Assembly: GCA_036852015.1 (NCBI GenBank)
Contig: JAANDG010000407.1
Coordinates: 62,001-126,000 of the forward strand
Direction: 5' to 3'
Origin: Pelodera strongyloides
Lineage: Eukaryota > Nematoda > Chromadorea > Rhabditida > Rhabditidae
DNA: 64,000 bases
Position 1 is the first letter of the stretch. Every line of letters begins with the position of its first letter. A program made the translations under genes and the position numbers. Shown here piece after piece: positions 23,901 to 37,600 of the stretch. The notes beneath the pieces are model-generated. The model did no database searches and was not told the origin of the DNA. It was given only the letters and a program-made list of their open reading frames with translations.

Positions 23901-26900
23901 CTTGCACGTCGTGTTTGTCGGGCAGAAATTCACATCAGAGCAGTAGTCGAGATGGCATACACTGCCGGGGATGGCCCCAGGAGGGGAGGCATCAGCATAC
24001 GAAGGCAGACACTCACACTTGTACAGATGGGGAAGATCGATGCAACGAGCATTCTCAGAACACTCGTTGTCTTCCTGCAAGCGAAATATGAGGACAATGT
24101 TTTGAATTCTTACCCAAATATTTCAAGGTACCTTAATTTTCAATGTTCCTGCTTGTGTACCACTCTACATACTGTTCTCTGCTAGCTAGTTACTACTGTG
24201 TCTCAGTCTACGTGATTCACCCATATTTGAATATCTATAATATAAGTAACGCTTAACCCTTCCCGAAAAACTAGTAGCAGGAATTGACAGAAAAAATCGA
24301 ACTTCGCAAGCTACAGTAACCCCTGTGCTTTATAAAACTGTACCTTATTTTCGCATTCGTTGAATCCATTAGTTGGTAGACATTTTCTCCCAGGAATTAC
24401 GGGATCCAAGTCTCTGAATCCGGGACCACATTCACAACGGTAAGAATTGGGAGACAGATCGACACAACGGCCTTCCGGATGACAGTCGTTCTACAATTAC
24501 GATTAATTATCTTTACATAATTAGACATTACGCCAACTAATTTAAATAGCTACATTCATGTTCATGTATCACTGTTCTACACGACACTTTTTTGAATTAA
24601 CGATACACATGTCTTTCTCGCATCTTGTCTCTGTCTCTGTGTAAAAAAGGTAAAAAAAATTATCAAATATTTGACACAATCTGTTTGGTAAATCGTTTTT
24701 TAACAGTTGTACGAGAGAAGCAAAAATGAATAAATAAAATACGCAGGTAAAAAACTAACCTTGTAGCAAGCCTTGTACGGGTCAGGTTGGAAAGGAGAGA
24801 GATAGAGCTCTGATTCGCCGAGTTCATCCGCGTTTTGCTCCTTCACATATCTATAACAGAATAATATATTGATTAGTAATAATAGATTGCTAATAATTTT
24901 GTGCACTTTTTTGCAATAAAGAGTTAATAATAATAATTATTGTTATTAGATTTTTTTTATATTGTACGCTTTCCCAAGAAAATGCTCTTATTTGGTGACC
25001 ATTGCCAGAATAGGTTATTGTTGAGATACGATCCATTATGGGAGAAGATTATAGATAGTCAAGGTAGATCTTCGAGCTTACGACTGCCGAGATAAACATC
25101 AAGTATAGGTTATGCAATGTTTCACTGTGAATGGATACTTACAGCAGGCAACTCTGCCAGGTACCTATCTGCCAGATACCTACTGTAAATGGCGGTTCAC
25201 CGCGTATAACTAATTGTGTAACTAACAAAGTAATAACTCCCTACTAAACGTAAGACATAAAATAACAATTCTCCCGTTTCCTTCACGACCTAAAAAAATA
25301 TGATATATCTCACCTTATCAATTTATAATAAACATCTGATGGCACTCTGACTGCTCCTCTTCGGAAGTGCATTGTCGCGTTGAAGAGAAGCCCGGAATCC
25401 CAGGTGGCATTCATCGAAGCCGGCTCGATTATGTCATTTACCTGAAGTTATTAATTATTGATTTAATTATGATCATTGCTTTGGGCAATTGCTTAAATGC
25501 TGTAGAACAGCATATATCGACTAACATCTATCCGAGGTCCTATGGATCTATCTAACCTGTAGATATCATATGTTTAAAGTTATAAATACTTTGTTACTAC
25601 TGACAATGATTATTGATTAAGATTAGTGATACTAATATGATTACGGTACCTTTTTTTAATTATGATTACGGTACAATGCTCGCTCGATAAGTTTGATTCA
25701 TTACTAATTACGGTAAAGTAACAAACCTCAGCGGTAACGAATGCTGATTTGAGATCGGTATGAGGGTAGCATTGACTGACTCCTTGCTCGAAACGTTGTA
25801 CAATTTCCTATAAAGTTCAGGTACAAGTGTCTAATATGTTACGAAATGATCACCTCTTATATGTTTTCCGTGAAACATGTTCATTGTTGACTGTTGTTTT
25901 ATTATATCAGATGATTGAAATAAGATGTTTTTTATTGGGAAACTATCAAAATTACGAAGCACTGAACGAATACACTTTTATTGAGAAAAAAAAAACAGAA
26001 ATTTATATTAAGTTTAATAATATTTCTATAGAAATTGGACGACACTTTAATATTTCCATAAATGCAACGAGACGAGATTAAAAGATGTTTTCCCTAATGC
26101 ATTTCCAGAGACATTTAACCTAAACAAAAAAAAACGAAAAATATTACCTTATGAATCGGTTCAAGTGGATTAGCAATCTTTGCATCGTAAACCAGATTCT
26201 TCGAGCCCTTTCTTGCAACCAAAATAGGCACACTCCATGATTCAACGGCACGACAATGATCCTATAATTAAGTAATTTAAGTAATTTAGAATAATTTTAC
26301 AGTATTATAAATGACACCAACGTAATTGAGTACATAATTGTTTTTTTTAAATTTAATAAAAAAAAGTATAGTGTCATGGATGTTAGTGATAATTGCGCAT
26401 TACCTACATACAACATACAAACCCGTTGAACCCATATTTATTTAGAATAAATTAAAGCAATCGCAGCAAAGAGTAAAATGTAAATGCCCTACCTTTGGCG
26501 AAGCTCTCTTCTGTCCATGCGGGCACCCACATACTTGTCCCGCAATGCACATCTCGCCGAGATTTTCATCGCAAACCTATAAAAGTTGGAATGTTTCCTA
26601 TAAGACTAAAATATGGTTTTAAGTCATGCGGTGCTCACGAACCAAACCCTGTTTATTTGAAAATGTAAATTGTAACGAACAGACGTTGGCGCAATCGCAA
26701 CAATGAACGAGCCAAAAATCAGTAGAATTATGGAAAAATCAATAAATTAATATCTACCTGTCCTCCGCAAGTCTCAGCCGGGGGTAGATCCACCTTACAG
26801 GGATTCAATTGTTCTGTATCAGAGGCGACGCGAAGTGAACCACTTCCAATGACGTTGTTTGTTCTGAAAGTAGTTATTGACTATGTAAAGTATTGATCGG

Positions 26901-29900
26901 TTGTATTGTGTCGTTAAGTGAATAAAGTTACGATGCTGCTCACGCAAATGACACACTGTTTACGATACTGGACAACCACTTTTTCATGTATTGTATGCAA
27001 ATTGTGTGTCATTGTCGCCGTGAGAGCCCATAAGGGCAAATACATTTTCAGTTCACAAACCGCGTGGAATGCCACTTTAAAGTGTCCTAAAATAAATACC
27101 TCTGCAGTGATCCCATCATCTGTCTCCACATATCGCATGCATCGATTGGTTCATTCTTTGACTGGGTGGTCTGGACGTCAAATTTGACCAAAAGTCCATC
27201 GGGCCATGAAGAATTGACGGTCTTCGGATGAGTGATGTAATTGACCTGAAATTAAGAACACAACTGAATATACTAATTATCTCCTAACTAGATTGCCTTT
27301 CAAATTTTGAAGTCAGATGCGAATATACTGGGACGGACTTGGAAACGTGTGCGTTGGAAAGCTTGGCTTTGTTTTTGCGTCATTTTTCGGAGACAGCTTA
27401 CAGAGAGAGGGAGAGAGAGGGACAAGAGAGAGAGAAGAAGAGCGAAGAGAGAGAGAGAGAAAAAGAGCGAAGAGAGAAGAAAGAGAGAGAGAGCACAGAG
27501 GGAATAAAATGACCTTGACAACTTACATTAGTGTTAATGTATCTCGGGGCGTAAGTGGTTCCTCCAAACGTGCGTGCCATGTCCTTCTCAAATCTGTCCA
27601 CAACTTCCACATAGGCAGCCGAGTTTGAGTTACCGTACTCAGAACTGTAGAAGAGTGGTTGTTCTTTGCTCGCGACCACCCGGACTTGGAAGGGAATCTC
27701 GTCCACCTAGAAATCGAGTATACTAGCAGACACCATAGCACAGTGAGAAACTCTAGCTTCTGAGGAATGTGACCCAGGTTGGACACCCGTTGACCCGTGA
27801 ACTTATGTAAAATAAAAAAACATTGGATAATAATAAGCAAATGCCAACCTTCTGACATTTTCCGGTAACTGAAGACCGTCCTTCTCCGGGCCGACATCCA
27901 CACTGCACACCGCCAATGCATACTTCGTTTCTGCAGAAAAATTTATAGTTAGAATAACATAAATTTTTCTTTATCGACGTATTATTCATCACGAAATGCA
28001 ACAAACGTTAGCCATATACTGGACAATCTGAGCGATTCGCTAAATAATAACATAAGGAAAGAAAAATTTTACCATTCATATACTTGACAATCTGAGCGAT
28101 TCGCTAAATAATAACATAAGGAAAGAAAAAGAATTATTTTGGATTAAATTATTAAATACAGCTTATCCGTTTGGTTTGAATGATAATATAAAAGGATATG
28201 GAATCATAAGCGATATAAACCATAAAGGTCTAGGTAACTCACATATCCCTTACTATTCACTTAAAATTAAAAGACCTTTCAAAAATAGAGGTACCAGACG
28301 TAATAATAGGGTACGCAATGGTCCAGTCGTTAGTTTACCGGATCTTAATAGAAACGTACACTATCACGAACTAAGTCGGCTAAATTTCTCACTTTCCAAA
28401 CAACATAAAAGACTTTTTCTTGGTACTTATTTTTCAAGTGATTCTTCACATGAGTTTAAAGTTAACGTTGAAGCTTTGTGTGGTAGGATGACAATTCCAG
28501 CCAATTTTGGTAAATCTACAAATAAGAAGAAACCAGACTTTTGTATTGTTATCCCCTACATCAATAGTGATCCCACTGACAACCTACAATACCAATTCAA
28601 AAAAGCGATCAGGTCTTTATTTTTGAATAACCAAATACCACTTAGTTACGTACCTTCTATAATGTTCCGTTATAAGTACAATGTTCCATTAGGTCCTTTG
28701 TTGTTTAATTATAAGCAATTTGTCAATAATGATATTAATGCAAGTCTTAAATGCCATTGCATAAATTACCTTACAATACTGTAAAAATAAAGAAATTATC
28801 GAGTACAGTACAACGGCTCTAGACACATTATTACCGGAAATTGTCAAATATTTAAGCATCATTTTCCTATTGCGACTCGTATCCTAGCTAAAGGTACTAA
28901 GTTCAGAGAGCCTTATAGAAGAGAAGTCGCTCATTTATTGCTAAGAGAATCTCTTGCTGATCTTTATGATAAACTAATTAAATTCCTAGCCAAAAATGGT
29001 ATAAATTTACAACACATGGAAAATTTTATGGATACGATAAATATTCCTGATATACATGATAGCAGAAATATCTACATAAACGAACTTCAGGACATAAGGA
29101 GACAATTCATTATCACTTGCGTTGATAAGGCCTCAACAAATTTCTGTTTTTCGTGTCCCTTATTGTATAATGCACATTTATATAAAGAATTAGGTGTAAA
29201 TATTACTAGTGGTTCGGTTCCGCCGATTATTCAAGGCAATGACACCTATGTACCTTACGAGATCGAAAGTAAAGACTCCATCATTAAAAGACATAAAAAC
29301 TATAGTAGTGTTCTAGGCATCAGTGAGTCTTTTGGCGATACTAACTTACCAATAATTTATGCAATTCCAAAGTTACACAAAGAAGTGGTCAAAATGCGTT
29401 TCATAACAGCAGCTAAGACTAGTTCGTTAAAAACCGCCTCTGTTACACTTCAAAAAGTCCTAAAACACTTCAAAACTCATTTCCGTAACTACTGTAACGC
29501 AGCCGGCAACTGGAGTACTAAGAAAAACAGATACCTATCAATAGATAACTCTATGTCTGTTACTAATAATTCGAATATTAATAAATTCAGTAAGCTTAAA
29601 GTTATGGACTTCAGTAGTCTTTTCACTAATTTACCTCATGATTGCATATTAAATAACATTTTTGAGCTTATAGACATATGTTTCAAAAATTCAGGAAAAC
29701 TCTTAATTAATGTCAATGACAAGAAATGTTTCTACACTGATTCCCCGAGTAAGAATTGCTTCGGAGCTCACGAAATAAAACACCTCACTAAGTATATAAT
29801 TGAAAATAGTTTCCTTGTCTTCCGTAACAGTATTTTCAAACAAATAAAAGGAGTCCCACAGGGAGGTAATGCATCACCGCTCTTAGCAGACCTCACACTA

Positions 29901-32900
29901 TCTATGATCGAATTCAGATACCTCAAAAATCCCGCAAACCACCATATAAGTATAAAAACTTGTATAAAAAGATATATGGATGATATAGCCATTTTTTATA
30001 ATGATCCAAATGTTATAACTAATATAATTCAAATGTATCCAGCCACTCTTACACTGGAAGCGGCTAATGATAGAGATAATGAAGCTGCTTTTCTAGATTT
30101 GTACCTAAAACGACAAGATTCTATGTGGAGCATTAACTTATATAATAAAACTGATGATTACTGTTTTGAAGTAATTCGTTTTCCTATGTATGACAGTTCT
30201 ATTAGTACTAATATCAAAATTAGCTGTATATATGGAGAAATTATTAGAATTGGAAGATGCACATCATCACTATCCTTTTTTAAAGATAAGATAGAGCAAC
30301 TCCTTAATAGGTTAGCAAATAATAAATACCCCGATAAAGCCATCAAGGATAATACCATCAAATGCTTCAGAAAATATCCAGTATTATCACAAAAATACTT
30401 AATTTCCGTAAACCATCTAATTGAGTGGGTAGACAAATTTTTCTAATATCTTCTTTCTGATTTCTTCTCCCTTCTTTCTTCCTTATACCATAAAGTTTGG
30501 TCAAATAAAATTGAAATATAAACTACGCGTCTAATTGCCTTCATTGATAATATAGCCACGGGTTTTTTATTACTAGCCCAGTAACACACACCCCTGGTTC
30601 TTTTTTCTTTAATCCCTCAAAATTTCACTATTATTTTATATTTATTTTGTTTAATTTATTATTTAATTAACAGTCATTTTATACTTGGTAAGCTGTGGCA
30701 TCACACTGATGATGACCCCTCCACAGCTTGCCATAAAATCCCGTCTGTGACTTTGGGGTCGAAACGGGTTACCTGGGTATTACCGGGTACTTTCGTTTAA
30801 TTTTCTTTTTTCACACTTTCTTTTAGTTGTTTCTCATAGTTTAATTTTAATTCTTTACCAGTTATACTTTTGGTTTATTACTTTAGCTCGTTATTAATCT
30901 ATTTTAGAACAAAGACTCATAAGCTAATACAACGTCTGGCTCTTCCCAAGGTTAATAAACAATGGATATACTCGAACCAACAAATCAATAAATGAATAAT
31001 ACCTTTCAATGAGGCATTCTCCCCTTCCGCACTGAATACCCAATGTCTGTTGAGGTCGTCTCGTGGGAGGTTCTGCTTGTTCAAAGGGATGGAGTGGGCG
31101 GTGCGAGATCTGAAATCGATAATAGATAATTGAGGTACAATCAATAAGTCGTTACATATTAGTTAGAGCATGGGATTATGGGATACTGTAAGTAGCAGAT
31201 TATCGTTTGTGATCAACGAACACACGACATTAGAGTCACCGATACTCAGGGTTAAACCACCAAAGTGTAAGCAAAGGGAATTATTGCTGTTACCAAACCC
31301 GGGGTTATAAAGGAGTATAGATTGAAAAACTAAGGGGAAGAAACCATCACAACAATGGGAAACTCGAAGGGAGGGTTAAAAAAAAACCACTTTCCACCAC
31401 ATTCTCTAACAAACCTCGTTGTCGAAAATTTCCACCCTTTGGATTTTCGTCTTGGTAATCTTAAATGTTTCAGGAGTTACACTCAGTCCCGATATGGGAT
31501 GCCGTGTACCAATTGACTAAGAGCACCATTTCGTGAACTGAAAGGATAGGCAGTTCTCACCTACAGTACTCTTACAACCACGTTATAGAACACACCTTTG
31601 ATTCTTCTTGGAACGCAAGACAAATTCTTCCTGGTTCGAGTGGATTAGGCGAATTGTCGTAGAAACCAGTTCTGGAAAATATATTTATTTGTGAAGTAAG
31701 TAAATCTCTAAATCGTGGCGTCACAAGACAGCACCGTCCATGTATAATCATGGAAGGGTGCCCCTACAAAATTCCGTTTACCGCAAGTATACCGTAAGCT
31801 ACCGTAACCCAACCCCTTACCGACAAGAACAGTAATATCCATCATCGGTGTCATGACATTCAGCATTTGTGTCACAATTGTTCAGTTTAGGATCAGTACA
31901 TTCATTCAATCGACAGATACGTCCTGGTTGTCCACGGGGACCCTCATCTCTGAAATATTCTTCCGTTGCACCAGAAGTTTTGTCCAGAATTTAGTCCTCT
32001 GTGATTATGATGATTTATTAAAATTGTCTTTTTGTTCTTGTTGTCTAAACGTGGCTGACGCTTGCCTAAAACGCTTCAGAAATGTAAAATATCATTTAGA
32101 CAAGATCCCCTAACCTGTACGGTGTTCTGCATCGGCATTCGTATCCTCCCGGAGTGTCCATGCAATCCGCATTTCTATCACAATCATTCAGATTTGGTGA
32201 CTCACATTCATTGATCACTAAATACGGTTTATTTATATATGTGTTGCTTCACGGCATCAGAAAAAGTTGAAAGCCACGATGATGAGTTACGGCGTCTTTC
32301 AGACTATTGCAAGTGATCAACTAAATTTTTAATAATTGTAACTTTTCATAAAGAAACCGAGCTCTGGTTACGTGACCAAGGTGCAAGCACTTCACCACTA
32401 AGCCATCTACCACCTACCATAAGTGCACTTGGTGCCAGGATTGGAAGGTTCGTCATCATGGTATCCCTGCATACACTTGCATGAATATCCATCCTCTTTG
32501 TCGATGCATTCAGCAAATCGGGAACAACTGTTGAGGGATGGGTTACGGCATTCATTCACCTAAATGAGATAGCGTAAATATTGATCGGTTAATGTAAAAA
32601 AACTTCTCAATGCTAGAAAAAGACAGAAAGTGACTACTGACTAAGGTGGTTCGCAGTAGGTCATGCGGGGTATTTTCGAAAGTTGAGGTTTTTTATTGGA
32701 ATGCGTTTTTCACAACTTTCGGTAAAAGAAAAATTCAGCTACCCTTTCCCAGTGACTCGAAAATTTCCTTCTGCTGTTGTTAGCGCTAGCCATGCCCAGA
32801 TTTCTAGCTACCTTATTTAATATCACTTTATTAACAGACGTACGTTAATATGTCTGTAGTTCCTATGCATAAGTATAGTATGTTAATTGACAAACTTGTT

Positions 32901-34599
32901 GGAAGCATCTCCTTCCCGGTCTGCTCGGGTCGGGACTTGTGTCCTTCGTTCCCACTGGGCATCTGCACGTGTATCCTTCGGGTCGATCCTCACAAACGGC
33001 CAGATTGTCACAGTCATTCAGAGAACGATCAAGACACTCGTTGACCTAAAATGTGAACCGTATACCGTATGCAGCACGCAACGCGCATCCGCACGCGCAA
33101 TCGCAACGCAAACCGCAACGCAAATCCAAAAATCAATCGATTAGTGAAAACCGCAAAAAAAACACGGATTGTCGCCGTTATTCAACCACTGCAACTGGTA
33201 TATAGGTAATTTGGTCATTTTGCATTTATTCATTTGTTTAGGATATCTGAGGTTATAGAAGTACTTTTTCACTCAAACACGGCATACAATCCACTCGCGC
33301 AAACCTTCTTCTTTATATTGATTATTTCAATGTTCATATTTGTGATCTTTTGGTCCCGTTGAATAATTCGATCGATTTTGTCATTTCGACTGTGTTGCAG
33401 GACGGATTCAGAATTTTTGGATGGAATAACGTCATCGGGAATGGAAAAGTGAACCGAATCGGGAAGCTTAAGAAAGTATAATTTGGATTTGGCGAGGAGA
33501 GATTAAGTTAAAGTCCAATATTACGATCAACACATATTTAAGAAGCATAACGCATAACTAAGTGAGTTTGAAGTAACGAAGCCGTTCGAGAGATGATAGC
33601 CTAAACCCACTAATCTACTAATATGGCCTACTAATGATAGAAACTACTGAAAAGTGGGACTCATGAAAGTTTGAAAGATTTGAAGAAAAGGGAAACTCTA
33701 AAATTCACTTCACTTCAAAAACACACACGTCGCACCTTTTTGTGAATTCTTGTCACTTTTATTGTTTCAATATCCGAATTTGCAATATTTTGATTTCTGA
33801 TTCGAGGAACTTGCTTAAAACAAAAGAAACTCAGTCTCTCGACTTACTTTACAGACTTCTGAAGTCTGAGACCTTAGTACATACACAGCTATTTTTGATT
33901 CTGAACGCGTTGGACTGCCCATTTACTGGATATCGAGGTATCTTAAGCATACTGTAGAATGGAAAGAGCCATTTATAACTTGATAACAACAATGTCTTTC
34001 CCGCGAAGAGCTCACTACTACGACTAAAAGTAAAATAAAAGTATTTCCAACCTGTTCCATGCAAATGCGCCCTGGTTTTCGGCTCTTCATCGGGCTCTGA
34101 TCGATGTATCCGTCACGACATCTACACGTGTACTTGTCACCGTCGCTCGTCTAAACATTATGTACTAAACAATCCACCATATTCTCGATTAAATTCTACG
34201 ATTGGACACATCCACAGATCGGCTTTGGTATTGTTTTCCTGATGATTTTTTATGTGCGCCATAACTTTGAAGGATAAGTTAGCAGATAGACGTATACTGC
34301 CATATAGTGGACGTTACAATACACTGCTATTTTTATGTCATGCTATAACTTTGCAAACAGCTTGAGTATTCATTTGTTACCTCTGAACAGATGGCCGCAG
34401 GATGACAGTCGTTGAGTGTCGGGTCAAGGCAGATCGGCTGAGTGAGCACACAGAGACGGCCAGGTTTGTGCATCAGATCGGGCGAACGGTCGGCGTAACC
34501 CTGGAGTACAATTCACTATTTCTTTCAGTTTCAGCAGTTTGACTATGGTATCGTTATCTTCACCTCCCTCTCTGTCTCTCTCCCTCTCTGTCTCTCTCC

Positions 34600-34658
<59 letters not shown>

Positions 34659-37600
34659 CCTCTCTCTCATTCTATTGCTGTCTCATTCCTCTCTTCCTCG
34701 AGTCCTGTAATGTGAGAAATCCCGCACCAGAAGTACAGTATACCTAACCGCAATTTAAATGTAATACTTACCTGCAGACATTCACATTCATATGTCTGTG
34801 CTCCAGTTGCCCTACAGGTTCCAGCCGGGTGGCAGTCGTTACGCTCGGGGTCTTGGCAAGGGTGACCTGTAATAATAAGGAACTTACGTAACAAACCCTT
34901 ATTACATTTAAATTCAAACGATAAAAATGTCGGCGCAGGCAGAACCAGCCAATAAATTACCTAGCAATGGTGATACTGTCAACAGTGATGTTACAAAAAA
35001 AGTGACCAGGTGTACAGTAGATCTAAAGCGGAATGATACGTGCTTTTGCAGGGTCGGAAGTCGGAAGTGCCCAGAAGAGCACAGAATATAGCTTGACCTG
35101 CGAAGTTTCACAAACCGCGTCATACCGCTTTAAATATCACCAGGTTATAACTTACGAGGTTGTGGCGTGGGAGGTGGTGGGGCTTCGCAAATCCTTCCCG
35201 GTTCATTCTGATTCGGTGACTTGTCCACGTATCCTCTAGCACATTCACAGCGATATCCACGGAGCTCATCATAACAAATGGCATTTCTGAATTAAAATAA
35301 TTATAAAATAAAGTTTTCAAATTTGGCAGATACAGGAAAAACTGAAACTGTAGGTAAATCTCTTTTTTTCCAGTGTTCCATAGTAATACCCTTTATACCA
35401 CAAACTTCTAAAAAATCCAGTCAAGGACATTTTTCCCGTTGCTTATTGTTTTGTATCTCCTAGGTGCATAAGCATATTACAGTAAATTTTACTTTCAATT
35501 CGTTAGTTGGAGGAATTAATTTCAACATACTTGGAGCAATTGTTCAATGTCGGGTCGCGGCACGCGTTATTCCGCACGCAGATCTTTCCAGTTTGGCCTG
35601 AGGGCGACTGATCGACGTAGCCCTGAATAAAGAATACAATTACATAATTGACATACGGGGAAAACGGAATTTGCACCGAAACTACAGAAAAACCGGTTCA
35701 GCGAATGGTTTCCACTGGAACAACCATTTGGTGACGACTGGTCAGCAACAAATTACTTATCAGATAATGAGCAACTATTTTAATTATCATAGCAACATAC
35801 TCGATTTATGTGAATTTTATTTGATTGTCGACAGCGCGGTTTTTGTCTGAACTAACAGAAAAAGAATCATATTTTACCTGAATGCAGGTACACTTGTACT
35901 TGTTTCCGCCAAGAGGTTCACAAACAGCAGCAGAAGAACAGTCATGGTTTGATGGACAAACCTCTGTAAATGTATTTATTAGCGGGCGATCTTCACATAA
36001 CCTGAGTATCTAAATTGACATCTGGTACAAGTTTATTAAACTTTGTTTCTGTCATATATATGAGAGGTTTCTAGTCCAATTTTTCGAGATTCCAGCTCTG
36101 AACGTTGAAAAAATGTTCAAGGAAGATGTTTCAAAAATGCCATAAAGCTGGGTGATTAAGATGGCCCACAAAGCGGAGCAGGACGAGACTAATTACTAGA
36201 CCAATTAATAATTACCCGGTGTTCCACAAACTCTTCCCGGTTGTAATTGAATGTTGGGCGATCGATCGATATATCCATCTTTACACTGACAAGTATAGCC
36301 TTCCTCCAGATCTCTGCAACATTCACTTTTTTATGTTTATGTTTATTAAATAAATTTTAAAATAAAGTAGTTTCATCAGAATATTGAAATGAAATTATAA
36401 TATAGGTAACAACCGCTGTAACATATTCAGCGTAGCGGTCAGCATAATTATAAGATACTACTACAACAAGAAGTATGTTTATAAAATCGAAGTTACAACT
36501 GTTCAATAGGTCTCCCTAATTGTAAGACATTGGTAAAATAATAATAATGTCCGTACTAATGTACAGTAAGTATTTTTATCGAAATATCACCAACCTGCAA
36601 TCTGCTTGTGCTGAACACGTGTGCCGTTGTTCCACACATTCGTTCACCAATTTCACACAGACGCGGCCGGGGCGGGTAAGCTAGAATTATTGTTTGAATT
36701 ATTATTCGAATTATTTTCGAATTCTTTCTTTATCTACTTTGGTAAACTATTTATTATTATTCATCTTATGTTTTTCTTAATTTAATCCCATTGTCTATTG
36801 TTTGATTAAGTAATTATCCAATTACATAATTGCTTAATCAATTGCTTATTGTTGATCAACCTAATATTTATTGATTTCCGCCAAATTTAGTGTTTATTCG
36901 TAATTGATTGACTGATTAATTTCATATAGTTTATTGATTGAATAAGGCAACCCTTTATTGATTGATAACCACTTTATTGATTATCATTTGCTTACCTTGC
37001 TGGGGCTCCGATCAGCATATCCTCTCGGACACTCGCAAGTGAATGCCTGTTCATTATCATGGCAAATGGCATTCTGATCACAGTCGTGCTTTCCAGTTTC
37101 ACATTCATTCTCGACTGAAATTGTTGTTATTTTAAACAAATGCGTATATTAGCTCATCTGCGGCCGTATGCTGGGAGCGTTCCGGGAGAATTTGTCCCTG
37201 CGTGCCTCCTATTCGTGTGAACCCTCTCATTCTCTCACCTCCCACTGGGAGCTGGGAGCATATTCAACGTGTTCATGCATACGGCCATTGGAGTAACCAT
37301 CGAAGGAAATATCTACCATGAAAAATTGGACTTTTTTGAAAAAGAACGAAAAATTTAACCATATTTGTAGTTTGTCTAGCATATATTTCCATAGGATTGT
37401 TTCACAAAAACATCAATTCCAAGAAACGTACACAATAAACAAACGCGTCCAGGGAATCCTTGATTGGGTGAAATATCCCTTGAATGAGGGGGACATTCAC
37501 ACTCATAACTATCCAGAGTATCACGGCAGACAGCATTACGGTCGCAGTCGTTCAACTTGGGGTCACGGCACTCGTTGACGACTAAATGGTTATTTTATTA

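Larger units (their letters stand above)
28013..30900 (+). mobile_element. Penelope-like retroelement, degenerate, antisense in host intron
   Basis: Occupies most of the intron between exons 62 and 63 of the MUA-3-like gene. It includes a duplicated 54-bp left end (28013-28066 and 28077-28130), one long coding frame, and about 450 bp of 3' non-coding sequence with a ribozyme-like motif. The right border is not sharply defined; 30900 is an estimate. It is 5' truncated, because only the last part of the upstream nuclease domain is present. Confidence 0.75.

Noticed and set aside
27307..27628. Plus-strand Arg/Glu-rich open frames at the GA repeat
   Set aside because: Microsatellite translation; the real coding sequence there is exon 64 on the minus strand.
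28176..28784. Treating the 202-codon frame as a separate protein upstream of the RT
   Set aside because: It is in the same frame as the RT, the homologous motifs run across the two stops, and the apparent start is a TTG inside the nuclease-domain ending; one interrupted ORF is simpler.
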